A stretch of 64,000 nucleotides of DNA, from positions 1 to 64,000 of the forward strand of contig JBCDFV010000007.1 of NCBI GenBank assembly GCA_039177555.1, written 5' to 3'. Position 1 is the first letter of the stretch, and every line of letters begins with the position of its first letter. Under the pieces are notes generated by a model. The model ran no database searches and was not told the DNA's origin. It saw only the letters and a list, made by a program, of their open reading frames with translations. The position numbers were made by a program, and so were the translations under genes. Source of the DNA: JANQGH01 sp039177555 (lineage in GTDB: Bacteria; Pseudomonadota; Alphaproteobacteria; DSM-16000; Inquilinaceae). Positions 8,271-15,681 of the stretch are shown here, in pieces.

Positions 8271-10471
8271 CGCGACCTCCGTCGCGTATCGACGGCCTGA
8301 TCCGCCACAAGCCGGCGCACGCCCTCAAGCGTTTCCAGGCATTTGCGTCCGTAGATCAGGACCTCGATCAGCCACATCGCCTCATGCGTGGGTATCGAAC
8401 CGTCCAGCTTGGTGGCGTTGGCCCAACGCTTGGTCAGGTCCTCGACGTCCATCGGCGCATGCGCTTGGTCGAGCGGCGTCTCCAGGTCCTTTGAAAGTCC
8501 ACTGACCAGCTCGCTCACCAGGGCTGCATTGGCTTGCGGCAGGTCGGCCGCGGCGAGCCGTTCGAGAACGCTCGCCAGCAAGGCGACGTAAATCGCCAGA
8601 CTGTCTGCATGGGCCTGAAGGCGCCGCGTGCCGTGCCCGGTCCCTCGGGCCAGAAGTCTCTCGGTCTGGATGTTGGACAGTTCCGCGGCCAGGTCGCCTG
8701 TGTCTTTCTGCAACCGGCCGGCGCCGGACGCCTCCATGGTCTTGCCGGCCAGGGCATCTTGGATGGTCGCGCGACAATCGCTTCTAAACCTTGCCAGGAT
8801 CTTTCGGACATGGTCGACCGACCGGATGGGAACCAAGAGCCAGGCCACCGTCAGGCCGACCGCCGCACCGATCAGCGTGTCGTAGGCACGCGCCAAGGCC
8901 TCGGTCGCCGTCAGGCCGGCGGCGATATGAAGCCCCGTGACCACCGTGAAGCCGATCAGCCCGGCGGCGATGACGTAGTACCGTTCGATGACCACGAGAA
9001 TTGGCATGAACGCCAGTGCGATCAGGATGACCAGCACCACCGTGTTGTCGCCGGCGAACCAAAGCACGGCAATGGCGATGGCGACGCCGGCCGCCGTGCC
9101 GAAAACGCGCTCCAACGTTCGCCGCACGGTCGCGCCCAAATTGGCACCGATGATGAGAACGACGGTCAGCGTTGCCCAATAGGCGTGTTCAAGACTGAAG
9201 ATCAGGCCGATCGCCGTGGTGATGCCGGCAGCCACCGTTGCCTGCAGGGCAAGGCGAAGACCCAACCTCTTGGCATCGGACTTCTCGGCGCCCGAGGCAG
9301 GCGCCTTCGATGGCTCAGGCATCTTCCGGTCGGAAGCGACGGCGTGGTCATCGGAGGCGAGTTCCTGAAGGCTCAAGATGATGCGCAGCAGGCCGATGAT
9401 CAGTCTTGCCTGATGGAATCGTTCGCGGCCCGGCCGGTCGCGATCCGCCGCGATGCCGTCGCGCAGCCGTCTCAGGCGGCCAAGGCTGGCCGCGATCGCC
9501 GCGCGATCGGATCGCGCGGATGACAGGAGGTCGACCGTATCGTCCAAGGCCTGCCGCAGCGGCGATGTCGGCGACGCACGCTGCATCTGGCTGTCGGGGT
9601 CTTCGGCAACCACCTCCAACGCCAGCACCATCCGAAGGCTGGCGGCGACGATACCTTCCAGCCGCGACCGCTCGGCCGGCGCGAAGCTGACGGCCTGATC
9701 GCTCAACCGCGCCAGCCCCTCCCACGCCTTGTGCGCCGCGCGGTGCGGCGGCGGGGGCGCGGCCGTGTCGGCCGGTACCTGCTGCGTCCTGAGCCGGGCG
9801 ACGACCGCGTCCAGAAAGCGGTCCTGCTGGCGAAGGAAGGCGCGCATGGCCGAGGGGCGCCAGGCGACCGTCGCGACGATGGCGGCGGACAGGCCGCCGA
9901 TGACGGCCGCGAGCAGCCACCAGGCGGCCTCTTCACGCGTCGGGTTGAAGACCACGACGAACATGAACATTAGCGACAGCATCATGCCGAAACGAAAGCC
10001 GCCGCCGCCGTATCGGCGCAGATAGAAGCCGAGAGCGATGGCCGCAACCCACGCGATCTGTACCGGCGTCGTGCCAAAGCCAAGGTTGCCCCAGCCGACG
10101 GCGAAGGCCACGGCGAACACCGCCAGCGCCAAGCCGGTGAACCTTGCGATCGAGAGGGCTTCGGCAAGCCGCCGGCCGGGCAGGCTGAACAGCAGGGTAT
10201 GGGCGCCAACGACGGGCGTCATGATGGCAATGACCGCGTCTGACGGTGCGCCGGCCAGGCCGCCGATCCAGGACCCGGCAAGGGCGGCAATGGTCACGAC
10301 GAGCAGCAGGTGCACGCCGCGTGCCGACCGCATGCCGCCCGGGTCCAGGGCCGCGAGCCGCTCGCCAAGCTCGAAGGCCGCTCCTTTGCTCGTGATTGTC
10401 CAGCCCCCGTTGTTCAGATGGCCCGGATCGAGAGCCGGTAGCTCGCGATGCACCAGGCCCCGGATCGACAA
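8267..10471 (-). CDS. FUSC family membrane protein (aromatic acid efflux-type)
   Basis: Up to 734 residues with two blocks of membrane helices (about residues 50-200 and 410-560) alternating with long cytoplasmic segments, the FUSC/AaeB/YccS architecture. The second block has HAYWATLTVVLIIGANLGAT and RTLERVFGTAAGVAIA, typical of the family. Known relatives export aromatic carboxylic acids or other toxic compounds. The listed start is a TTG 2 bp after the ThrRS stop; the next ATG (10333) sits just before the first helix, so the N-terminus is uncertain. It lies between ThrRS and the methyltransferase with essentially no gaps. Confidence 0.88.
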   Translation of the reverse strand: MSIRGLVHRELPALDPGHLNNGGWTITSKGAAFELGERLAALDPGGMRSARGVHLLLVVTIAALAGSWIGGLAGAPSDAVIAIMTPVVGAHTLLFSLPGRRLAEALSIARFTGLALAVFAVAFAVGWGNLGFGTTPVQIAWVAAIALGFYLRRYGGGGFRFGMMLSLMFMFVVVFNPTREEAAWWLLAAVIGGLSAAIVATVAWRPSAMRAFLRQQDRFLDAVVARLRTQQVPADTAAPPPPHRAAHKAWEGLARLSDQAVSFAPAERSRLEGIVAASLRMVLALEVVAEDPDSQMQRASPTSPLRQALDDTVDLLSSARSDRAAIAASLGRLRRLRDGIAADRDRPGRERFHQARLIIGLLRIILSLQELASDDHAVASDRKMPEPSKAPASGAEKSDAKRLGLRLALQATVAAGITTAIGLIFSLEHAYWATLTVVLIIGANLGATVRRTLERVFGTAAGVAIAIAVLWFAGDNTVVLVILIALAFMPILVVIERYYVIAAGLIGFTVVTGLHIAAGLTATEALARAYDTLIGAAVGLTVAWLLVPIRSVDHVRKILARFRSDCRATIQDALAGKTMEASGAGRLQKDTGDLAAELSNIQTERLLARGTGHGTRRLQAHADSLAIYVALLASVLERLAAADLPQANAALVSELVSGLSKDLETPLDQAHAPMDVEDLTKRWANATKLDGSIPTHEAMWLIEVLIYGRKCLETLEGVRRLVADQAVDTRRRSR

Positions 10472-10473
10472 TC

Positions 10474-11676
10474 CTAGTGGCGAAACGCTTCGGTTTGTAG
10501 TTCTGCGATCGCGTCATCCACCGATCGGCCTTCCTGGGCGCCGGTGTGCCGGCGGATCGAGACGCTGTCGCTGTGCATTTCGCGGTCGCCGACGGCCATG
10601 AGAATCGGGATGCCGGTCTCGCGGGCATCGACGATCTTTCGCGACAGACGCTCCGCCCGCACGTCCGCCAGCGCCCGATAGCCGGCCTGATCGAACCGTT
10701 GCGCCACCTGTTCCGCAAAGCCGCGATGGGCCTCGCCGATCGACGCGACGACGACCTGATCGGGCGCCAGCCAAAGCGGCAGGATGCCGTCATAATGCTC
10801 CAGCAGGATGCCGACGAACCGTTCCAGACTGCCGAGCACGGCGTGGTGGATCATGATCGGGCGTACATGCCGGTTCGATGCATCGACGTAGCTAGCGTCC
10901 AACCGCTCCGGTAGGATCAGGTCGAGTTGGACGGTTCCGCATTGCCATTCGCGGCCGCGGCTGTCGCGCAGGAAGAAGTCCAGCTTCGGCCCGTAAAAGG
11001 CGCCCTCGCCGGGGTCTAGCTGGTGGTCCAATGCCGCCGCCTCGGCCGCCCGGGCGAGCAAGGCTTCAGCCCGATCCCAGGCGGCATCGGACCCCGCGCG
11101 CACGGCAGGCCGGGTGGAAAAGGCCACGCGCACATCGTCGAAGCCGAAATCGGCGTAGACCTCGAAGAGCTGACGGCAAAAGCGCGCGATTTCGGGCTCG
11201 ACCTGGTCTTCGGCGCAGAAGATGTGGGCATCGTCCTGCACGAAGGACCGGCCGCGCATCAGGCCTTGCAGGGCGCCCGACGGCTCATTGCGGTGACAGA
11301 CGCCGAACTCGCACAGGCGCATCGGCAGGTCGCGGAACGATCGCCGTCGCTTGTTGAAGATCTGCACATGGCCGGGGCAGCTCATCGGTTTCAAGGCGGC
11401 TGAGCGTTCGCCATCCTCGACGGTGAACATGTTGTCGCCGAACTTCTCCCAATGGCCGCTTTTCTCCCACAGGGACCGGGCCAGCAATTGGGGGGTGCGT
11501 ATCTCGCGAAAGCCCAGCTTGCGCATGCGGCGGCGCATATAGTCCTCGACGATGCGGTAAAGCGCAAAGCCGCGTGGGTGCCAAAACGCCATGCCGGGCC
11601 CTTCCTCCTGCTGGTGGAAAAGGTCCATCCGGTTGGCGATTGATCGGTGGTCGTGGTTGTCCATGGGTGTCTCCAT
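10474..11676 (-). CDS. thrS: Threonyl-tRNA synthetase lacking TGS and editing domains
   Basis: Charges tRNA-Thr with threonine. The 400-residue protein begins where the catalytic domain of full ThrRS starts (HRSIANRMDLFHQQEEGPGM). The class II motifs are intact: motif 2 CHRNEPSGALQGLMRGRSF and motif 3 GSLERF. The three zinc ligands are present in MSCPGH, DDAHIFC and IHHAV. The C-terminal anticodon-binding domain is complete. The N1 (TGS) and N2 (editing) domains, about 230 residues in E. coli ThrRS, are absent, so serine mischarging could not be edited in cis. ATG 11664, preceded by GGAGA, is an alternative start. Expression is predicted to be controlled by the threonine attenuator upstream. 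Whether a full-length thrS exists elsewhere is unknown. Confidence 0.93.
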   Translation of the reverse strand: METPMDNHDHRSIANRMDLFHQQEEGPGMAFWHPRGFALYRIVEDYMRRRMRKLGFREIRTPQLLARSLWEKSGHWEKFGDNMFTVEDGERSAALKPMSCPGHVQIFNKRRRSFRDLPMRLCEFGVCHRNEPSGALQGLMRGRSFVQDDAHIFCAEDQVEPEIARFCRQLFEVYADFGFDDVRVAFSTRPAVRAGSDAAWDRAEALLARAAEAAALDHQLDPGEGAFYGPKLDFFLRDSRGREWQCGTVQLDLILPERLDASYVDASNRHVRPIMIHHAVLGSLERFVGILLEHYDGILPLWLAPDQVVVASIGEAHRGFAEQVAQRFDQAGYRALADVRAERLSRKIVDARETGIPILMAVGDREMHSDSVSIRRHTGAQEGRSVDDAIAELQTEAFRH

Positions 11677-11724
11677 CGCTCTTCAGTTTCGGCCTTGCGG
11701 CGGCGAGCGGGGAGTTCCAGGCAC

Positions 11725-11763
11725 AAGAAAGACCCCGTCCGTCGCCGGCGGGGCCTTGGGGTC
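11725..11763 (-). terminator. Attenuator terminator upstream of the ThrRS gene
   Basis: On the minus strand GGCCCCG (11749-11755) pairs with CGGGGTC (11731-11737) around an 11-nt loop, followed at once by TTTCTT (11730-11725). An alternative GACCCC/GGGGTC pairing extends to 11763. It lies 49 bp before the ThrRS start codon and after the leader ORF, so it can stop the transcript before the synthetase gene. Confidence 0.8.
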
Positions 11764-11838
11764 GTACGCTGTCGCGAAGTCTAGCGCACGGCACCACACA
11801 ACGGCCCGCCGATGCAGGTCGTCGTGGTCGTCGTGCGC
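11731..11838 (-). promoter_or_regulatory. Threonine attenuator: alternative RNA pairings
   Basis: Four segments can be drawn on the minus-strand RNA. Segment 1, GCGCACG (11832-11838), pairs perfectly with CGTGCGC (11784-11790) and encloses the Thr codons. Segment 2, GGCGGGCCGTTG (11799-11810), pairs with segment 3, CAAGGCCCCGCC (11747-11758), as an antiterminator. Segment 3 otherwise forms the terminator with segment 4 (11731-11737). A ribosome stalled on the Thr codons would mask segment 1 and leave 2 and 3 free to pair. A ribosome reaching the stop codon at 11781 would cover or sequester segment 2. Confidence 0.8.
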
Positions 11839-11861
11839 AGGAATGCGATCAGCTTGTTCAT
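11781..11861 (-). CDS. Threonine-rich leader peptide of the ThrRS operon
   Basis: A 26-codon ORF reading MNKLIAFLR, then six consecutive threonine codons (residues 10-15, a mix of ACG and ACC), then CIGGPLCGAVR and TAG. It resembles classical attenuator leaders such as thrL and trpL. No Shine-Dalgarno is visible. The predicted transcription start lies only about 3 nt upstream, so translation may be nearly leaderless, as reported for the rhizobial trpL leader. The stop codon sits 18 nt after the antiterminator segment. The peptide itself probably has no function beyond sensing charged tRNA-Thr. Confidence 0.85.
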   Translation of the reverse strand: MNKLIAFLRTTTTTTCIGGPLCGAVR

Positions 11862-11870
11862 AGCGGCGCT

Positions 11871-11899
11871 GATGTAGGCGGCGGAGATTGGCTTGTCAA
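11871..11899 (-). promoter_or_regulatory. Predicted promoter of the leader-ThrRS operon
   Basis: Consensus -35 TTGACA (11894-11899, minus strand), a 17-bp spacer, then TACATC (11871-11876) as a weak -10. The expected transcription start near 11864 is about 3 nt from the leader ATG. It fits between the stop of the DUF302 gene (11921) and the leader. Confidence 0.65.
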
Positions 11900-11920
11900 C
11901 AGGGCGACCAGCCTAAGGGT

Positions 11921-12412
11921 CTAGCCGCCGCTGCCGGTTGCTTGGGCCGCGATCGACTGGAAGATTGCGTCCAGTTCGGCGGCCGCCGCGTCAACCTCCG
12001 CGTTGCCGTAGGGCGCATAGAGTGCCGAGGGCAGGCGGTAGGTCAGGTCGGTTGTGCCGGCATCGTTGGCGGTCAGATAGAACCGGATCGGCTGTTCGAA
12101 CCCGGCGGGCACGCTTTCGGCCAGGATGCGCACGGCGAAATCATTGCGGAACGTGTCGATGACCCCGTTGGCCGGGATCTCGATCCCGCGCCCGGCGGCA
12201 CCCCGGCTGGCCGACGCGCGCAGCAAGACCAGCATGTCGTGATCCTCGATCGCCTGGACCGTCCGGTCCCACAGCGTGTCGAAGTCGTACTCGGTCTGGA
12301 TCTGCACCATGCCGTCGAACGGATAGCCGGGGACCTCTTGGGCGGTGCTGGGCAGCGTTGTGAGGGTCAGCGCAACGATGGCGGCGGCAATCTTGGGTAA
12401 CCTGCACGTCAT
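11921..12412 (-). CDS. DUF302 domain protein, exported
   Basis: A 163-residue protein with an N-terminal signal peptide (hydrophobic core AAAIVALTLTTLPS, likely cleavage after STAQ, residue 25 region). The mature part resembles DUF302 proteins: YDFDTLWDRTVQAIEDHDM begins the domain, and a FAVRILAESVP-type strand and hydrophobic beta segments follow. DUF302 proteins are periplasmic or membrane-associated and of unknown function. The gene ends about 20 bp before the ThrRS leader promoter. It is on the same strand but appears to be a separate unit. Confidence 0.75.
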   Translation of the reverse strand: MTCRLPKIAAAIVALTLTTLPSTAQEVPGYPFDGMVQIQTEYDFDTLWDRTVQAIEDHDMLVLLRASASRGAAGRGIEIPANGVIDTFRNDFAVRILAESVPAGFEQPIRFYLTANDAGTTDLTYRLPSALYAPYGNAEVDAAAAELDAIFQSIAAQATGSGG

Positions 12413-12452
12413 GGGATCGACCTCCTGAATGAGTCATGGCCGGAACGGCCCT

Positions 12453-12471
12453 GTGCCGACCATGTCGGCAC
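12453..12471. other. Short inverted repeat upstream of the DUF302 gene
   Basis: Perfect 7-bp arms GTGCCGA and TCGGCAC are separated by CCATG, 40 bp before the DUF302 start. It could be an operator or an mRNA hairpin. No regulator gene adjoins to support either reading. Confidence 0.3.
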
Positions 12472-12607
12472 GGAACCGTGGCAAGACGGTGATGGAGGTT
12501 CTCTTATGCCGGGCTTGTGTGCCGCCGTCCGATCACAATCGAGCGATCAGGCAAGCAAAACGCCGCCACATTTTCGCGGTGAAACAGACCAGACCGTCAG
12601 GCGGGCG

Positions 12608-12898
12608 TTAAGCGCCCTGGGCCACCGACCGCAGCACGCGTTGACGCACCAAGCCGCGATCCTGCCAGTCGGTCAGAACGAGTTGGTAGCCGTCGGGCCG
12701 ATGGGTGATCGCCAAATTGTAGACGATCGCCGCCGCGCATTCCTCCGGCGTGTTCCGGTTTTTGTAGGCGAGGTCCTGAACGCTCTTGCGGTATTGGGGA
12801 TGAATCGCCACTGGATTCAACCCGATTTCCGCCATGCATTTGTTGACCCCGCTGGCGTATCTCAACTTCCCAAACATGGATGCCCCCGAGCCGAACAT
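12608..12898 (-). CDS. Hypothetical protein, 96 residues
   Basis: A small soluble reading frame with G/C-biased third codon positions that starts MFGSGASMFGKLRYASGVNKC. I do not recognise a family. The centre (NPVAIHPQYRKSVQDLAYKNRNTPEECAAAIVYNLA) looks helical and is not low-complexity, and the C-terminus RPDGYQLVLTDWQDRGLV is well structured in appearance. Overlapping frames in other phases lack these properties. Two TTGAC boxes lie 20-60 bp upstream on the minus strand, consistent with its own promoter. Confidence 0.6.
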   Translation of the reverse strand: MFGSGASMFGKLRYASGVNKCMAEIGLNPVAIHPQYRKSVQDLAYKNRNTPEECAAAIVYNLAITHRPDGYQLVLTDWQDRGLVRQRVLRSVAQGA

Positions 12899-13004
12899 CG
12901 ATGCGGGAGGGTGTCAAAAACCGCGTTAATGGAGCGTCAATAACGGCATCAAACGCACGATGTCGGCACGGTCTTGTCGCGAGATTGCCACAAGTTCGTT
13001 TTGG

Positions 13005-14537
13005 TCACCGCCCCGGCGCCAGCCTGCGATAGCTCAGCGCCTCGGCGATGTGGGTCCGGCGGACGTCGTCCGCGCCCTCCAGATCCGCCAGCGTGCGCGC
13101 GACGCGCAGGACGCGGTGATAGCCGCGGGCGGACAGCTTCATGCGCCCAGCCGCCTCGGTCAGCAGGGTGCGTCCGGCATCGTCGGGGGCGGCGATGCTT
13201 TCCAAGAGAGTTCCGTCCAGTTCGGCGTTGGTCGTCGGCATGTCCGGGTCCGATGAACCGGCGGCGCGGTCGGCCTGGATGGCCCGGGCGTCCGCGACGC
13301 GCGCGGCGACATCGGCGCTGGTTTCCTTGGGCGGCGGCAGGGAGAGGTCCGTCGGGCTGACGGCGGGCACATCGACATGCAGATCGATGCGGTCGAACAG
13401 CGGGCCGGAGATCTTCGACTGATAGTCCAGGGCGCAGCGCGGCGCCCGGCCGCAGGTCAGGTCCGGATCGTCCAGATAGCCGCAGCGGCACGGGTTCATC
13501 GCCGCGACGAGCTGGAACCGGGCCGGGTAGGTCGCGTGCAGATTGGCGCGCGCGACCACGGCCTTGCCGGTTTCCAAGGGCTGGCGCAGCGCCTCCAGCG
13601 TTTGCCGGTTGAATTCGGGCAACTCGTCCAGAAACAGCACGCCGCGATGGGCCAGCGACACCTCGCCCGGTTTCGCCCGCTGGCCGCCGCCGATCAGCGC
13701 CGGCAGCGAGGCGGAATGATGCGGATCGCGAAACGGCCGCTGGCGCAGCAGGCGCCCGCCTTCCAGAAGCCCGGCGATCGAATGGATCATGGAGACTTCC
13801 AGGGCTTCGATGGGCGTGAGCGGCGGCAACAGGCCGGGCAGGCGCGCGGCCAGCATCGACTTGCCGGACCCGGGCGGTCCGATCATGAGCAGGTTGTGCC
13901 CGCCGGCGGCCGCGACCTCCAGCGCGCGTTTCGCGCTTTCCTGGCCCTTGATGTCGAACAGGTCCAGGTGTCCGGCGGTTTCTTCCTTAACCAGCGGTTC
14001 CGGCGGGCTCAACAACTGGCTGCCCTTGGCGTGGTTGATCAGGGCCAAGAGCGTGCCGGGCGCCAGGACCTCGATCCTGCCGTCCTGGTCGGCGGCCCAG
14101 GCGGCCTCCGGCCCGCAGGCCGACGGGCAGATCAGGCCCAGGCCGCGCTCGGCCGCGTTCATCGCCGCCGGCAACACGCCGGTGACCCGGCTCAAGGCGC
14201 CGTCCAGGGCCAGTTCGCCCAGCACCGAATAGCTGGCGATCATGTCCCGCGGCAAGACGTCCAGCGCGCTTAACAGCGCCAGCGCGATCGGCAGGTCGTA
14301 ATGGCTGCCTTCCTTTACCACGTCGGCCGGCGCCAGGTTGACCGTGATGCGCTTGGGCGGCAGGGCCAGCCCCAGCGCGTGTAGGGCGGCGCGCACCCGC
14401 TCGCGGCTTTCGCCGACTGCCTTGTCGGGCAGGCCGACTAGCGTGAAGGATGGCAGACCGCCGGAGATCTGCACCTGCACGTCGATTGGCAGCACGTCGA
14501 TGCCTTGAAACGCCACCGTATTGACGCGGGCGATCAT
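13005..14537 (-). CDS. comM: YifB/ComM family Mg chelatase-like AAA+ ATPase
   Basis: A 510-residue ATPase of the YifB/ComM family, whose characterised member ComM is a hexameric helicase promoting branch migration during natural transformation. The N-terminal ChlI-like domain starts MIARVNTVAFQGIDV. Walker A is GPPGSGKSMLAARLPGLLPP and Walker B is VLFLDELPEF. A cysteine cluster (NPCRCGY...CGRAPRC) and the C-terminal ChlI-type domain (RMKLSARGYHRVLRVARTLADL) complete the family plan. It is widespread in bacteria not known to be competent. A small membrane-protein gene and a hypothetical gene lie upstream on the same strand. Confidence 0.94.
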   Translation of the reverse strand: MIARVNTVAFQGIDVLPIDVQVQISGGLPSFTLVGLPDKAVGESRERVRAALHALGLALPPKRITVNLAPADVVKEGSHYDLPIALALLSALDVLPRDMIASYSVLGELALDGALSRVTGVLPAAMNAAERGLGLICPSACGPEAAWAADQDGRIEVLAPGTLLALINHAKGSQLLSPPEPLVKEETAGHLDLFDIKGQESAKRALEVAAAGGHNLLMIGPPGSGKSMLAARLPGLLPPLTPIEALEVSMIHSIAGLLEGGRLLRQRPFRDPHHSASLPALIGGGQRAKPGEVSLAHRGVLFLDELPEFNRQTLEALRQPLETGKAVVARANLHATYPARFQLVAAMNPCRCGYLDDPDLTCGRAPRCALDYQSKISGPLFDRIDLHVDVPAVSPTDLSLPPPKETSADVAARVADARAIQADRAAGSSDPDMPTTNAELDGTLLESIAAPDDAGRTLLTEAAGRMKLSARGYHRVLRVARTLADLEGADDVRRTHIAEALSYRRLAPGR

Positions 14538-14622
14538 GACGGTGGCGGGCGGGTCGGGGCGTGCATCGCCAACGGGTATAAATCCGCACCCGCAAAAAGC
14601 AATAGGGGAGCGGTCAGGCCAG

Positions 14623-14763
14623 CTAACCGGTGTCGGAAACCCCTTGCCGAGGTGCCGGGCGTCGGCGCCAAAGATGGAGGATCAAGGCGATCGCGCCGGC
14701 CGCCGCCAGGATGCCGAGCGCGCCGAGCGACAGCCAAAGGGGCCAGTGCTGAACGGCGATCAC
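14623..14763 (-). CDS. Small single-pass membrane protein, 46 residues
   Basis: A short frame with a GTG start at 14763, just 10 nt after the stop codon of the upstream 111-residue gene. Residues 7-32 (WPLWLSLGALGILAAAG followed by AIALILHLW) form one clear membrane helix. A basic stretch RRRPAPRQ follows, as expected of a cytosolic flank. Third codon positions are strongly G/C. I do not recognise a family. Its tight spacing suggests translational coupling to the upstream gene. Confidence 0.5.
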   Translation of the reverse strand: MIAVQHWPLWLSLGALGILAAAGAIALILHLWRRRPAPRQGVSDTG

Positions 14764-14775
14764 GGTGCGCAGTCG

Positions 14776-15111
14776 TCAGCTTCCGGCCTGGCCGGGGTGG
14801 ATGGCGAGAATGCGGCCCCTCGGTTCGCCGCTGCCGGCATCCTTGGCGATCAGCCCGCTGGCGTCGCGGTGAACGCAGGTGTGGCTCGGACCGTCCGCGT
14901 CGGCCCAGATCGCGGTGTAGGCGGCGCCCGGACCCAGGGTCCAGGTGCCATGCCGCTCTTTGCCGCCGGGCAGCACGACGTGAAGCGTGCCGTCGGCGTG
15001 ATAGTCCATGCGCGCCTCGGCCTCGCCCAGCGCAAAGATCAGGCGGTTGCCGGAAATCAGCGCGTCTAGCTGGTCGACGCTCACCGGTTGGGTTTCGTCA
15101 GGGGCGGTCAT
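14776..15111 (-). CDS. Hypothetical protein, 111 residues, beta-rich
   Basis: A soluble protein with a short helical N-terminus (VDQLDALISGNRLIFA) and then alternating strands with the pattern ARMDYHADGTLHVVLPGGKERHGTWTLG, reminiscent of small beta-barrel proteins that measure a baseline and response. This is only a fold impression. No catalytic residues are recognisable. It is divergent from the MarR gene at 15212. The intervening 100 bp contain a palindrome that could be the MarR operator, so it may be a MarR target. Confidence 0.65.
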   Translation of the reverse strand: MTAPDETQPVSVDQLDALISGNRLIFALGEAEARMDYHADGTLHVVLPGGKERHGTWTLGPGAAYTAIWADADGPSHTCVHRDASGLIAKDAGSGEPRGRILAIHPGQAGS

Positions 15112-15127
15112 TGCTTGTCTGCATATT

Positions 15128-15146
15128 TAGTAAGGTTGCTTGACTA
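15128..15146. promoter_or_regulatory. Candidate MarR-type operator
   Basis: Imperfect palindrome with perfect outer TAGT (15128-15131) and ACTA (15143-15146), plus two further symmetric matches per side. It lies in the divergent region between the hypothetical gene (14776-15111) and the MarR gene (15212). MarR proteins often bind such TAGT...ACTA sites in their own divergent promoters. Confidence 0.35.
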
Positions 15147-15211
15147 TATGGTTCGGGCGGAAGATGGTCAAGGGGGTTTACCAAGTTCAATCAGGCTGGC
15201 AGCCTCGACCC

Positions 15212-15661
15212 ATGACCATACCGACCCCGCCTGATCACATTGGCTGGCTGCTGGTCCGGGCCGGCCAGCTTTGGCGCGACCGGTTCGTCGCCGCCATGCA
15301 AGCGGCGGGCTATCCGGATTTCACCTTGTCGCGCGCCAACCTGCTCGGCTCGGTCGACCGATATCGCGGCACGCGCATGGTCGATATCGCGGCCAGGCTG
15401 GGCATGACCAAGCAGGCCGTCGGGCAGATCGTCGACGATTTGGCGGCGGCCGGCTATCTGGCCCGAGAGGCCGATGCCGAAGACGGCAGGGCCAAGCGGG
15501 TCGTCTACACCGAACGCGGCTTGGCCTTTCTGAGAACGGCGGACCGGGTCAAAGGCGAGATCGAGGCGGAACTGGCCGGCAAGGTTGGCGAGCGAACCGT
15601 CGCAAGGCTGTCTGAGCTGTTGCGCGACGCGGCATCGGCGATGGAACCCCCAACTAGCTGA
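15212..15661 (+). CDS. MarR family transcriptional regulator
   Basis: A 149-residue winged-helix regulator. Its core DIAARLGMTKQAVGQIVDDLAAAGYL is a typical recognition helix, followed by a wing with EDGRAKRVVYTERG. I placed the start at ATG 15212 because the protein then begins before the dimerisation helices (PDHIGWLLVRAGQLWRDRF). The longer frame to 15140 would run through the candidate operator. It is 20 bp upstream of the desaturase gene and divergent from the hypothetical gene at 15111, so either or both may be regulated by it. Confidence 0.86.
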   Translation: MTIPTPPDHIGWLLVRAGQLWRDRFVAAMQAAGYPDFTLSRANLLGSVDRYRGTRMVDIAARLGMTKQAVGQIVDDLAAAGYLAREADAEDGRAKRVVYTERGLAFLRTADRVKGEIEAELAGKVGERTVARLSELLRDAASAMEPPTS

Positions 15662-15681
15662 CATATGGCACCGACGACGCC

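Noticed and set aside
12460..12972. 12-bp repeat ATGTCGGCACGG at about 12463 and 12960
   Set aside because: Only two copies with no shared context; chance cannot be excluded in GC-rich sequence.
14534..14737. 67-codon minus-strand frame overlapping the start of the YifB gene
   Set aside because: Different frame from the small membrane protein; Pro/Arg-rich translation typical of a shadow, and it overlaps the YifB start.
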